The notes under the pieces were generated by a model that was given only the letters and a program-made list of their open reading frames with translations, was not told where the DNA came from and made no database searches. DNA of 64,000 bases, taken from contig NZ_CP083372.1 in assembly GCF_017488845.2 (NCBI RefSeq), forward strand, positions 62,001 through 126,000. Direction: 5' to 3'. This DNA comes from Ensifer canadensis (lineage in GTDB: Bacteria; Pseudomonadota; Alphaproteobacteria; Rhizobiales; Rhizobiaceae). The position numbers and the translations under genes are program-made. Of this stretch, positions 30,230 to 39,054 are shown one piece after another. Every line of letters begins with the position of its first letter. Position 1 is the first letter of the stretch.

Positions 30230-31689
30230 CGCATCACGAAGGGATCAGGAATTGGATCGTCCGACGTCCTGAGCCAAACGGTCTTGCTCCGGGTATAGTC
30301 GAGCGCCGCCTCCAGGCCGCCCTCACGCCCGTGACCCGAGAGCCCGAAGCCGCCGAAGGGCGCGACCGGGGAGACCGCCCGATAGGTATTGACCCAGACG
30401 ATTCCCGCGCGAATTCCCTTCATGAGGCGGTGCGCTCGGGTGAGATTCTGCGTAAAGACCCCGGCTGCAAGGCCGAAGCGGGAGCCGTTGGCGAGATGGA
30501 GAGCTTCAGCTTCTGTCTCGAAAGACAGAACCGAGAGCACAGGACCGAAGAATTCGTTCTCGAGGGACGGCGATGCGCTGCCGTCGCAATCGAGAATGGT
30601 CGGGCGATAATAGAACCCGGTGCCCTCCGGCGCTGTGCCTCCGGTCACCAGCTTCGCGCCAGCAGCCAGCGAGCGTGCGATAAGGGCCTTGACGTGGTTG
30701 CACTGGCGCTCCGTCGCGAGCGGTCCCACCTCCGTCGACATCTCGAGCGGGCTGCCGATGCGAATTGTCTCTGCCTTGGCCTTTAGGATCTGCAAGAAGC
30801 GGTCCTTGACACTTTTTTCGACGATCAGCCGTGAGCCGGCCACGCAGCTCTGCCCGGTCGCGGCAAAGATCCCGGCGATCTGGGCATTGGCCGCACTTTC
30901 AAGATCTGCGTCGGCAAAGACGATAAAGGGCGATTTGCCGCCGAGCTCGAGCGAGGTCGAGGCGAGATTTTCCGCTGAATTGCGGACTATATGGCGCGCC
31001 GTCTCCGGCCCGCCAGTGAAGGCTATGTGATCGACCTGCGGATGGCGGCTGAGCGCCGCGCCGCATGATGGGCCGAAGCCGGTGACGATGTTGACGACAC
31101 CGGCGGGAAAACCCGCCGCATGCACCAGCCGGGCAAATTCGAGAAGCGGCGCCGGCCCGTCCTCCGAGGCCTTCACCACCATGGTGCAGCCGGCCGCCAG
31201 TGCCGGACCGATCTTTACGGCCGAAAGGAAAAGCTGGCTGTTCCACGGCACGACCATGGCCACGACGCCGATCGGCTCGCGGCGCAGCCAGACATCCATG
31301 TCGGGCTTGTCGATCGGCAGATAGGAGCCCTCAATCTTGTCGGCGATCCCGGCGTAGTAGCGATAGTAGTCGGCGACATAGGCGATCTGCGACGAGGTCT
31401 CGCGGATGATCTTGCCCGTGTCGCGGGTCTCCAGCTCGGCAAGTCTTCCGGCATTCTCAGCGACGAGATCGGCAAGCTTGTAGAGGAGCTTGCCTCTCTG
31501 CGTGGCCGTCAGTGTGGACCATGACTGGTCGTGAAGGGCGATACGTGCAGCCTCGACGGCACGATTGACGTCCGCTTCCCGTGCCTCTGGCATCTCTGCC
31601 CAGGCACGGCCGGTGGTGGGATCGATGCTTTCGAAGCGGGCTTCGCCGTCTGCGAATTCACCGTTGATGTAACACTGGAAGCGCTGCAT
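30226..31689 (-). CDS. tgnC: Aldehyde dehydrogenase (TgnC-like)
   Basis: A 487-residue aldehyde dehydrogenase. Cofactor motif VVPWNSQLFLSAVK, glutamate in STSLELGGKSPF (about residue 248), nucleophile in AATGQSCVAGSR (Cys 282), C-terminal APFGGFGLSGHGREGG. It differs clearly from the GabD protein of the same operon, so two aldehydes are handled. In the trigonelline pathway the second step oxidises the ring-cleavage hydroxybutyrolactone to N-methylformamidomethylene-succinate by an aldehyde-dehydrogenase-family enzyme, TgnC; its place right after the monooxygenase fits. Substrate is inferred from the neighbours. Confidence 0.85.
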   Translation of the reverse strand: MQRFQCYINGEFADGEARFESIDPTTGRAWAEMPEAREADVNRAVEAARIALHDQSWSTLTATQRGKLLYKLADLVAENAGRLAELETRDTGKIIRETSSQIAYVADYYRYYAGIADKIEGSYLPIDKPDMDVWLRREPIGVVAMVVPWNSQLFLSAVKIGPALAAGCTMVVKASEDGPAPLLEFARLVHAAGFPAGVVNIVTGFGPSCGAALSRHPQVDHIAFTGGPETARHIVRNSAENLASTSLELGGKSPFIVFADADLESAANAQIAGIFAATGQSCVAGSRLIVEKSVKDRFLQILKAKAETIRIGSPLEMSTEVGPLATERQCNHVKALIARSLAAGAKLVTGGTAPEGTGFYYRPTILDCDGSASPSLENEFFGPVLSVLSFETEAEALHLANGSRFGLAAGVFTQNLTRAHRLMKGIRAGIVWVNTYRAVSPVAPFGGFGLSGHGREGGLEAALDYTRSKTVWLRTSDDPIPDPFVMR

Positions 31690-31694
31690 GTGCC

Positions 31695-32735
31695 CTACTC
31701 CGCAAATGCTGGCATGACATCGGCGATGAAGCGTTCGAGCGAAGCCTTCTTGCGCTCGAAGGTCATGCCTGTGTCTATCCAGAAGGAATATTCGTCATAT
31801 CCCATTGCCTCGTAGCTCTTGATGCGGGCGATGACCTCGTCGGCTGCGCCGACGACGTTGTTGCGTCGCATTGCCTCGCCTGAGAGCATGGCATTGGCGG
31901 CAATTTCCTCGTCCGGAATCCGATCAATGAGGCCTTGTCTGATCGGTCTTTCGTTCTTGAACCAGGCGAAGAAGTAATTGTAGTATACGCTCATCTCATG
32001 AGCTGCCTGCGCGATATCCGCCTCGTCGGAGCCGACATAGGTGTGCCGCAGCAGCATGATCTTCGGGCGCGGGACCTCTGGATCCTTGGCGCAGGCGTCG
32101 TTGAACCGTCCCATCAGGCTCCGAACCTCCTCGTCGTCCTGCCAGAGTGGCGTCACCTGCACATTGCAGCCGTTCGAAACGGCAAACTCGTGCGAGTTGG
32201 GGTCGCGCGCAGCAACCCATATCGGCGGATGGGGCTTCTGCAGCGGCTTCGGTGACGAGGTCGTGGCCGGAAACTTGAAGAACTCGCCGTCGTGGGCGTA
32301 ATCACCCGCCCAGATCCCCTTCACCGCCGGAATGAGTTCGCGCATGCGCTGCCCAGCGCTCCAGGCGTCGAGGCCCGGCAGCAGCCGCTCGTACTCGAAG
32401 GAATAGGCGCCGCGGGCAATTCCGATGTCGAGGCGACCCTCGCAGATCAGATCCGTCATTGCGGCTTCTCCCGCGAGCTTGATCGGATGCCAGAAGGGCG
32501 CGATCACCGTGCCGGTTCCAAGCCGCACGGTCTTAGTGCGGCGGGCAAGGTCGGCAATCGTTATGAAGGGATTCGGCGCAATGGTGAACTCCATTCCATG
32601 ATGTTCACCGGTCCAGATCGCGTGCATGCCGCCTTTGTCGGCGACTTCGCACAGCTTGATGAATTCTTCGTAAAGCGTCCTGTGGTCTTGCGAAGCATCC
32701 AGGCGCTCCATGTGAACGAAGAGTGAGAATTTCAT
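31695..32735 (-). CDS. LLM-class flavin-dependent monooxygenase, oxygenase component (trigonelline ring cleavage, probable)
   Basis: A 346-residue bacterial-luciferase-like monooxygenase using reduced FMN. It starts MKFSLFVHMERLDASQDH, with WTGEHHGMEFTIAPNPF and TVRLGTGTVIAPFWHPIKL typical of the family barrel, and an FMN-pocket RLDIGIARGAYSFEYERL. The start at 32735 overlaps the stop of the flavin reductase gene (ATGA), so oxygenase and reductase are made together as a two-component system. By operon content it is the probable enzyme that opens the N-methylpyridinium ring of trigonelline. The exact substrate cannot be read from sequence. Confidence 0.88.
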   Translation of the reverse strand: MKFSLFVHMERLDASQDHRTLYEEFIKLCEVADKGGMHAIWTGEHHGMEFTIAPNPFITIADLARRTKTVRLGTGTVIAPFWHPIKLAGEAAMTDLICEGRLDIGIARGAYSFEYERLLPGLDAWSAGQRMRELIPAVKGIWAGDYAHDGEFFKFPATTSSPKPLQKPHPPIWVAARDPNSHEFAVSNGCNVQVTPLWQDDEEVRSLMGRFNDACAKDPEVPRPKIMLLRHTYVGSDEADIAQAAHEMSVYYNYFFAWFKNERPIRQGLIDRIPDEEIAANAMLSGEAMRRNNVVGAADEVIARIKSYEAMGYDEYSFWIDTGMTFERKKASLERFIADVMPAFAE

Positions 32736-33667
32736 GAGTGTACGTCCTTCTTCGCGATCGGATGGACCGTGCCGCCGGTCTCGTCGCCGAAATACATGCC
32801 GAAATTGCCGATAGAGCTTTCGAGTACGAAACGATTGATGATATCGGCGGTCGCACTGCTGCTGAACTTGGCCGCAGCGAGCTCCGCCGGCCTGAGAAAC
32901 CGGCCTTGTCGTGGTGCACCGTCGCTGGCAAGCGCGTGGTAAACGATGTTTTGACGACCATCGCTCTTGTCCTCGTAAACCGAGTAGAGAAATCCGATGG
33001 TGACGTTCAGCCCGGTCAGTTGTTCGAGATAGGCGGCGAGCGTGCGCGCAGGATCGCCGCCTTCGACGGTGCAATTCGGAAGCGACAGGGTTTCATTGCC
33101 TGCCAGAAATACCGCGCCCTGCTGTTCGAGCACCGCACCGAGACGAATTTCTCCCTCAACGGCAGCGGAAACCGCCTTTCCTGCCAACCTCGGCGTGAAG
33201 TAGCCGCCCCGGGCGTAACCCAGGCCATTGAGGCCGCTGTTTTCGAAGGCGGTAACGCGACCGATTATGATGACATGATCGCCCGCCTCGATGATGTCCT
33301 GCATCGAACACTCGAACCAGGCCGCCACATCTGAGAATATCGGGCAGCCGTCCCGGCCAAGCCGCCAATCGACCGTTGCAAACCGATCCTCCACGGGGCG
33401 GGCAAATGTATTCGAGACGTCTTTTTGCGTTTCGGACAAGACGTTGATGGCGAAACGCCCTGCCGAAGTCATCGAATCATAATTGCGCGAGCTCTTGGCA
33501 AGGCAAACGAGCAGCAGCGGCGGATCCAATGAGACAGAGGTAAAGGAATTGGCCGTAAAGCCGATTGGCTTGCCTGCCGCATCGCTCGCCGTCACCACCG
33601 TCACTCCGGTTGCAAATGCGCCGAACGCGTCTCGCAAGGCTCTCGGGTCGAAAACTTCCGCAGTCAT
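32732..33667 (-). CDS. Flavin reductase component with C-terminal Nudix-like domain
   Basis: A 311-residue protein. Residues 1-165 are a flavin-reductase-like FMN-binding domain (DAFGAFATGVTVVTASDA, PIGFTANSFTSVSLDPPL, FECSMQDIIEAGDHVIIIG). Residues about 175-311 form a second domain resembling Nudix/NrtR-type regions, absent from simple reductases. It supplies reduced flavin to the monooxygenase encoded downstream. Start and stop overlap its neighbours by 4 bp each. A paralogue with a shorter tail is found at 47236-47916. Confidence 0.88.
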   Translation of the reverse strand: MTAEVFDPRALRDAFGAFATGVTVVTASDAAGKPIGFTANSFTSVSLDPPLLLVCLAKSSRNYDSMTSAGRFAINVLSETQKDVSNTFARPVEDRFATVDWRLGRDGCPIFSDVAAWFECSMQDIIEAGDHVIIIGRVTAFENSGLNGLGYARGGYFTPRLAGKAVSAAVEGEIRLGAVLEQQGAVFLAGNETLSLPNCTVEGGDPARTLAAYLEQLTGLNVTIGFLYSVYEDKSDGRQNIVYHALASDGAPRQGRFLRPAELAAAKFSSSATADIINRFVLESSIGNFGMYFGDETGGTVHPIAKKDVHS

Positions 33668-34509
33668 CTCGGTTTCTCCCTGGAAGTCAGCCATTCGGAC
33701 ATCAACGCGTTGACGATCTCGGGGGCGGTTAGATTGACCATATGTCTGTGACCATCGACAATGCGTGCCCATCCCTTTGGCGTCACAGACGCCATCTGTT
33801 TGGCCATTTCCGGTGTCGAATTCGGATCTCCCGAGCCCGTTAGGAAGAGAGCCGGGCATTCGACGGACGGCCAGCAGTCTGCATAGATCTCATCGCCCCC
33901 CGCAAAGGCGGCATAGGCAATCGCGTATCCTTCCGGATCGACCATCTCCAACCATGTTCGTGTTAGCTCTCGAGCACGTTGGCTCTCCGGATCCTCGCCG
34001 AACCACCGCTCCAAAGGCCCTTCCGCGTCGACCCCGTTTTCACGGATAGCTTCAGCGCGCGCCAGGACTGCAGCTTTCGCCGCGGCGTCGCGGCGATAAA
34101 CGCCGTTGAGGTAAGCGACACGAGTGATCCGGTCGGAAAAAGTTGCCACCGCGCCTCCGGAAATAAGTGCACCCATCGAATGTCCGGCGATACTCGCCCG
34201 TGCGATGCTCAGGTCTTCCAGGAAGCAGCCAAACCAAGCAACGTAGTCCCGCAACGTGCTGCCCGCTGGGATTTTTTCGCTTGCGCCATGCCCCGGCATG
34301 TCTAATGCGAAAACCCGGTGGGTTTTTGCGAAAGCCTCGATTTGGGGCGCCCAAGCCTCGAGGCGCATGCCGACGCCGTGAATGAGGATTAACGTCTCTC
34401 CATCGCCGGCTTCGAAGTAGGCGGTGCCGCGCGCAGTGGTCTTGCGCGGAAGGGAGGCGCCGCCCTCCCCGGATGTGTGTGATGTAACCGTTTGCATCGA
34501 GGTGTCCAC
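33664..34509 (-). CDS. tgnD: Alpha/beta hydrolase (TgnD-like)
   Basis: A 281-residue alpha/beta-hydrolase. Oxyanion motif ILIHGVGMRLEAW, nucleophile elbow IAGHSMGALISGG (Ser 111), acid region FLTGSGDPNSTPEM and catalytic histidine in VDGHRHMVNLTAPE. The start may be 34509 or the ATG at 34497 (MQTV). In the trigonelline pathway the third enzyme hydrolyses the N-methylformamido intermediate to methylamine, formate, CO2 and succinate semialdehyde; this is the only hydrolase in the operon and so the candidate. It overlaps the reductase gene. Confidence 0.85.
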   Translation of the reverse strand: MDTSMQTVTSHTSGEGGASLPRKTTARGTAYFEAGDGETLILIHGVGMRLEAWAPQIEAFAKTHRVFALDMPGHGASEKIPAGSTLRDYVAWFGCFLEDLSIARASIAGHSMGALISGGAVATFSDRITRVAYLNGVYRRDAAAKAAVLARAEAIRENGVDAEGPLERWFGEDPESQRARELTRTWLEMVDPEGYAIAYAAFAGGDEIYADCWPSVECPALFLTGSGDPNSTPEMAKQMASVTPKGWARIVDGHRHMVNLTAPEIVNALMSEWLTSREKPR

Positions 34510-34515
34510 CGCCGC

Positions 34516-35118
34516 TCAGACACCGGCCGGATTGGTGACATCTTGCCCAAGCTCCTTCAAATCCTCGTAACGGTCGCCGATCCGGTGATGAGGACGTCCG
34601 CCAGTCGAGGCGCCAAGAGCCACCACGATTTCATCGGCGGCTGGGGCATCGGGTACTGCGGTCTGGATTGTCAGGTAGTGCGAACGGCGCCCCTCGTCGT
34701 TCTTGTCCATCAGGGGGATCATGATGGGGGCATTGGCAGGGCCGCGCGTATTGCAGAAGGCCAGGTATGATTTGGCGCCAACCGCTTGGCGATAATGATT
34801 GCCGAAACGCAAGGTATGGATGAGCGCCGAGGCATGCTCGATTTCGCCATCGATCCCGACCACGGCGGCTTTCCCATAAGCTTCAACCGCCTCGGCGGAG
34901 CCAACGGCATCGATAATCATCCTAGTTAAAAGCTCGCCCAGTACCGGTGCCGCTCTGTGAATCTCCGGCCTCAGATCCTCGACGAAGCCGTGCCCAGCCC
35001 ACGGATTTTTCAACACCGCCACCGCCGAAAACAGCTTTAACGGCTGAGGGGCGGCTTTCCCGCCCTCGATTAGGGTCGTTTCCATCTGGAGCAGCGTCTT
35101 GCGGATCTGAACGGGCAT
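34516..35118 (-). CDS. AA_synth family protein (DUF1185)
   Basis: A 200-residue protein of the so-called amino acid synthesis family, whose reaction is not established. Recognisable by VRKTLLQ-like start (IRKTLLQMETTLIEGGK), AVLKNPWAGHGFVEDL and HTLRFGNHYRQAVGA. It is the first gene of the operon, 6 bp before the hydrolase gene. The start at 35118 follows AAGGATG and the GntR-type operator at 35150. Family members repeatedly sit beside LLM monooxygenases in N-heterocycle catabolic clusters. Confidence 0.85.
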   Translation of the reverse strand: MPVQIRKTLLQMETTLIEGGKAAPQPLKLFSAVAVLKNPWAGHGFVEDLRPEIHRAAPVLGELLTRMIIDAVGSAEAVEAYGKAAVVGIDGEIEHASALIHTLRFGNHYRQAVGAKSYLAFCNTRGPANAPIMIPLMDKNDEGRRSHYLTIQTAVPDAPAADEIVVALGASTGGRPHHRIGDRYEDLKELGQDVTNPAGV

Positions 35119-35149
35119 AGGACATCCTTCCTGTGAGCTATTGGTCTTA

Positions 35150-35159
35150 TGGTATGCCA
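35150..35159. promoter_or_regulatory. GntR/FadR-type operator of the catabolic operon
   Basis: TGGTATGCCA, of the form bound by FCD-type GntR regulators (T-G-G-T-N-N-R-C-C-A), 32 bp upstream of the first operon gene. Closely related sites lie at 36349 (upstream of the gntR gene) and 48101. Confidence 0.7.
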
Positions 35160-35580
35160 TCATATAACACAGTCAAGTGGCTCTTCAACGCAAAGCCCGA
35201 ATTCCGGCCAAGTGCCCGATTTTGGTAGGAAAAAATTTGCGATTGAGGGCGAACGCAAACCGAGCGCGTTGATCGCGGTCGGTTTTTTGCAGCGGAATGC
35301 GGGGGATGCGCATCGTGCGCAAACCCGAGCACGTCAGCAGCGGCCACGTTAAGCGGCGATTCTGAGGCGTTCAGGGATGGTGTTCAGGCGGCGGCACAAC
35401 CCGAAGGATGTTCCATCGAGCAATGACCGCCACATCATGCTGCACAAACGCTTTGGATTACCCAACGACTGCAATCAGAAGAAAGGAGGCGCCAGTTGGC
35501 TCATGGCCAACGAGCAGATCTGAGAGCCAGTCTGAGGTGGGTAGAGTCAGCCTTCGTCGCCGATCATAGTCGTAACCTCG
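35160..35580. other. Intergenic, no gene recognised
   Basis: Between the operon operator and the end of the gntR gene nothing coding is supportable. The first about 60 bp, next to the operator, are similar to the sequence following the operator at 48101, so promoter DNA was duplicated along with it. Confidence 0.5.
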
Positions 35581-36276
35581 TCAGTCGCCCGTCTGCTGCG
35601 CTGAGAGTACGGCCTCCGCGATGACGGAAGCTCTGGCGACATGATCAAGGGCAGCCGTGTAAGCCGCTTCGCCGTCGCCTTTTCGGATGGCCTCAACGAT
35701 CCTTTCCATCTGTGCCGGTCCTTCGACGTCTCGATTTCTAGTCTTGATCGTCATGGAACGAAGATGGTTGATCCGGACGGTCAGCAGGCTGACGACGCCC
35801 CAGGCAACGTGGCGATCGACCTTGGTAAAAAGCGTCTGGTAGAATGCGGAAGTGTGATTGAGAACCGCGGGCATATCCTTAGCAGCATAGCTCTGGCGGA
35901 TGCCTTCCAAGGACGCTTCAAGGGCTGCAACAACGGTCGAGTCGTTTCGCTCCGCACAAAGTCGGGCGGCCATCCCTTCGAGGGCGCCGCGAATTTCGTA
36001 GATCTGCTTCGCTTCATTCAGATCTAGACGCGCGACGATCGGCCCTTTGTTAGGCAAGTTCGCGACGAGGCCCTCGGATTCGAGGTGCCGCAGCACCTCA
36101 CGGACGATTGTACGACTGACACCGAGTCGCGCACACAGATCGCGCTCGACAAGGCGATCACCCGGTCTGAAATAACCGTCGACAATAGCGTCCCGCACCT
36201 TGTCGAGCGCCAGTTCCCTCAATGTTTTTGTCGGACGCTCTACCCGAATGGCATTCCCTGCCAGTGCATCGTTCAT
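35581..36276 (-). CDS. GntR-family (FCD) transcriptional regulator of the catabolic operon
   Basis: A 231-residue regulator. The N-terminal winged helix contains LRELALDKVRDAIVDGYF and RLGVSRTIVREVLRHLESE. The C-terminal FCD effector domain carries YEIRGALEGMAARLC, a histidine in NHTSAFYQTLF and the final HVARASV. FCD regulators respond to small carboxylates. The start at 36276 follows AGGTGAG; an ATG 27 bp upstream lacks one. An operator-like TGGCGTACCA about 70 bp upstream suggests autoregulation, with the operon operator 420 bp downstream. Confidence 0.9.
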   Translation of the reverse strand: MNDALAGNAIRVERPTKTLRELALDKVRDAIVDGYFRPGDRLVERDLCARLGVSRTIVREVLRHLESEGLVANLPNKGPIVARLDLNEAKQIYEIRGALEGMAARLCAERNDSTVVAALEASLEGIRQSYAAKDMPAVLNHTSAFYQTLFTKVDRHVAWGVVSLLTVRINHLRSMTIKTRNRDVEGPAQMERIVEAIRKGDGEAAYTAALDHVARASVIAEAVLSAQQTGD

Positions 36277-36348
36277 CGGCTCACCTCGTTTAAATTCGCC
36301 CAACCAGGTATAAGTTCCGCACGAGAACGAATCCGCCCTGCCGTATTA

Positions 36349-36358
36349 TGGCGTACCA
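36349..36358. promoter_or_regulatory. GntR/FadR-type operator upstream of the gntR gene
   Basis: TGGCGTACCA; its reverse complement TGGTACGCCA differs by one base from the operators at 35150 and 48101. The neighbouring TATATAAC is also shared with the operon promoter. Confidence 0.65.
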
Positions 36359-37386
36359 GTATATAACCTGGATGCCCCGCTTAAGGCAACTGCCATGATC
36401 AGTTGCTCGCGATCACTATCGCGTCGATGTTTCCGATGCGTAGCAACGGGACTCGTGAAGTCCGAATTGCTGGGCCGTGGCCGCACCTATTTATGATGCT
36501 TGATATCACCTCATCGAGCCAGGCTCATGAAGTCAAAGTTCCCGCCGCGGGGCGTGCTCACCATCTCGAGGTGTCGCATTTGACCCTTCGATCACTCCAT
36601 GATCGTGTCATCGCGTGAACCCTTCGAGCATACCAAAAATTTGAGAAAGCCGCCTACCGGCGTATCCCGCAATGCAGTGCGGGACCGCGACCGTCGTGCA
36701 GGTCTCAATGGGCGTGAAGGTGCTGCCTCGTGCCGCGCGTACATTGAACAATCCATCGGCGGTTGCTACTCAGTGAAGCTGCTCGTTCGTTCGGAACCAC
36801 GTTGTGTCGTCGGCTCACGACGTTGTTCGAGAGAGGATAGTCGAGAGCCTTGATCCTTTGGCGGGCGGTCGTACACCCAGCTTTGCCGAACGAGACGCAA
36901 AGCGCGTCCGTTTCCAGGCAACACCACGCTGTCCGGTCTGATCATTTCCGTACCCGAGATCGCCGGTGGTCCATTCCCTCCCCTACCCTCGGAGCAAGGG
37001 CGCGTTTGTCGACGTCGAGTTGCGCGGCCGAACGGACCGTGGCCACACAGACTTGCTTCTAGCTTCTAAGGTAGCGTGTTCGTCCCTAAATAGCTGAAAC
37101 ATAGCCAAGTATCTCTTGATCGACTGACGCGAGCCAGTTGGCCTGACTCTTCGACGTTTACTCGTAGGCGCGCAAGCTGCCCTAGGTTCGACAGCGCGGA
37201 GATTAGCTCTTTCGCAAGCCGAGAGCGATTGACCCTGCCCGCAAGTTTATCCAATTTTCGCTCCAACCGTTTCGGGTTGCGCATTCGAAGCGGCGAGTTG
37301 CGGTGCGGAGCCCAGAAAGTGTGTGGGCCGTGGGGATACTAATGGGAGGCCCGCTGAAGCGATGAGTCTTCGATGCAGGCGATTGA
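36359..37386. other. 1-kb region without a recognisable gene
   Basis: No frame on either strand shows family resemblance. It lies between two transcription units that both point left, and may be decayed DNA. Confidence 0.45.
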
Positions 37387-39048
37387 TCAATGGGACGCGT
37401 CAAAGTCATGCATCGGCATTATAGCAACGTGGTCTGGGTCGGTAATGGGTGCGTACAATGCTGAATCGTCAGATTTACCCTGCATAGATCCTACTACGGT
37501 CGGGGCGACCTCTGATACATTGCCACGGAACAGAGAAGCGTTTAACCACTGAACCGAGTGTAGCCTATAGTCCGTACCCGTCGCCACGCCGGGCTTTCTG
37601 ACAGCGTAAAGAGCGGAATAATTGTCGACGTAATCCCTCGGAGACATAGTCTCGACATTTCTACCCGCAGAAATACGTGAGCCGTGGTCGCCATGAACGA
37701 CTATCGTAGCGTCCTGAAATCTCTTATCGCTAAGAACCGCATTAAAGAACTTATCTAGTTGCTTGGCAAGACACAGCGTTTGAGCGAAGTAGAATCCATA
37801 TTCTTTCACCCGCGCTTCATCTAGCTCTTGACCTGCCAACCCGCGGACTTCTGTAAGATATGACCTCTCAACCCAACGGTTCGTTGGTTTGCAATCTTTG
37901 TTGTAGACCGAGGGACTATGCGGAAATAGAAAATGAGCAAAAAAGGCGTTTCCACGACCTTTATCTAGAATCATGTTCTGGAACTGTCCGAGCCAGTAAG
38001 GGAAGGCTAGTTGGTCGTAAGACCGCGGGTGCCATTCTTGTAGTGCCGTGTCCTTCGTCTCCAGCAAGTTGGAGGCCACGAAGCCAACGGCTGCCATTGC
38101 AAGGCTTTGCCTGTTTCCCTCGATCAGCGCTTTAACATCCGCCAGCGAAGCGGAAGCGGGTGGAACGTCCCGGTATGGGCCGCCCTCGATCCGCTGCCGT
38201 TGAATAAATCTACTTCCGTCAAATGATGCGAAGGTGTGACAGTCGACTAGCGCTTCAGTTTTGCAGTAATCAAGATGAGCAGACTGGAAGACATTGACGG
38301 ATAACCCTTGTCGACGCCACAGATTGAATAACGACAGTTCCTTGAACTTTGTTACCTCCCCCGGGTAGGCATAATGCGATCTATCGCCGGGAAAATTATA
38401 AGAATAGTCCATGTTCAAGGCGGCTGGTACTGAAACCTGAGTCAGAATGTGGCGACTGAAAGCCTTGGAATGGAGCCGGAACCCATGTTTCTGGAAAACC
38501 CGCGACAATGCGGCTTTGGCTTCTGCTCCATGGGGTAATCTTGTGTCAATCCCGGAAATGCCGATCATTTCATCAGTCACGATATAAATCAAGGCCGGCG
38601 CGGATTCTTCGGCGCTCGCCTCAGTAATCAAGCCGCGATCAAGAACTGTAGAGCCCAGTAGGGCTACGGCAAATGCGGCCATCATACGGGGCACAGCGGC
38701 CATGAGCTTGAATAGGACCAGAATAAGTACAACCAGTCCAGCGAACGCCAACGCGGCGGCGCCCCCCATTCCTATGTGGTCTGCTAGTCTCCAGAAAACA
38801 CCGTATGAAAGATCGCCAAAAAGGAAAAGGGTAACGGCGAGTGTGCCTGCTGTTACGACGTTGCCAACAGCTCCCCTTTTATAGCAAAAGGTTGCAATCA
38901 TGCCCAGGGCGAGTCCAATTATGGCCACAAAAGCGATGACGGCGTACCCTGCATCGCTTCTGGGGTCAATATACACTCCCTGAAACGCGTCAATGATCGG
39001 GCTAAGCAAGATTACCAGAGGTGATAGCAGTAAGACGATTCGCTTCAT
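37387..39048 (-). CDS. noeB: NoeB, host-specific nodulation protein, membrane sulfatase-like
   Basis: A 553-residue protein. About residues 1-140 contain several transmembrane segments. The rest is an alkaline-phosphatase-superfamily (sulfatase-like) domain with [17 protein letters not shown] near the metal site, [15 protein letters not shown], and [14 protein letters not shown]. It is the last gene of the nod-box operon, 6 bp after noeA. In S. meliloti nodL, noeA and noeB form one operon behind nod box n5, needed for nodulating particular Medicago species; the molecular role of NoeB is unknown. The domain suggests transfer or hydrolysis of a phospho- or sulfo-group outside the membrane (inference). 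Confidence 0.82.
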   Translation of the reverse strand: MKRIVLLLSPLVILLSPIIDAFQGVYIDPRSDAGYAVIAFVAIIGLALGMIATFCYKRGAVGNVVTAGTLAVTLFLFGDLSYGVFWRLADHIGMGGAAALAFAGLVVLILVLFKLMAAVPRMMAAFAVALLGSTVLDRGLITEASAEESAPALIYIVTDEMIGISGIDTRLPHGAEAKAALSRVFQKHGFRLHSKAFSRHILTQVSVPAALNMDYSYNFPGDRSHYAYPGEVTKFKELSLFNLWRRQGLSVNVFQSAHLDYCKTEALVDCHTFASFDGSRFIQRQRIEGGPYRDVPPASASLADVKALIEGNRQSLAMAAVGFVASNLLETKDTALQEWHPRSYDQLAFPYWLGQFQNMILDKGRGNAFFAHFLFPHSPSVYNKDCKPTNRWVERSYLTEVRGLAGQELDEARVKEYGFYFAQTLCLAKQLDKFFNAVLSDKRFQDATIVVHGDHGSRISAGRNVETMSPRDYVDNYSALYAVRKPGVATGTDYRLHSVQWLNASLFRGNVSEVAPTVVGSMQGKSDDSALYAPITDPDHVAIMPMHDFDASH

Positions 39049-39054
39049 TTCTGC

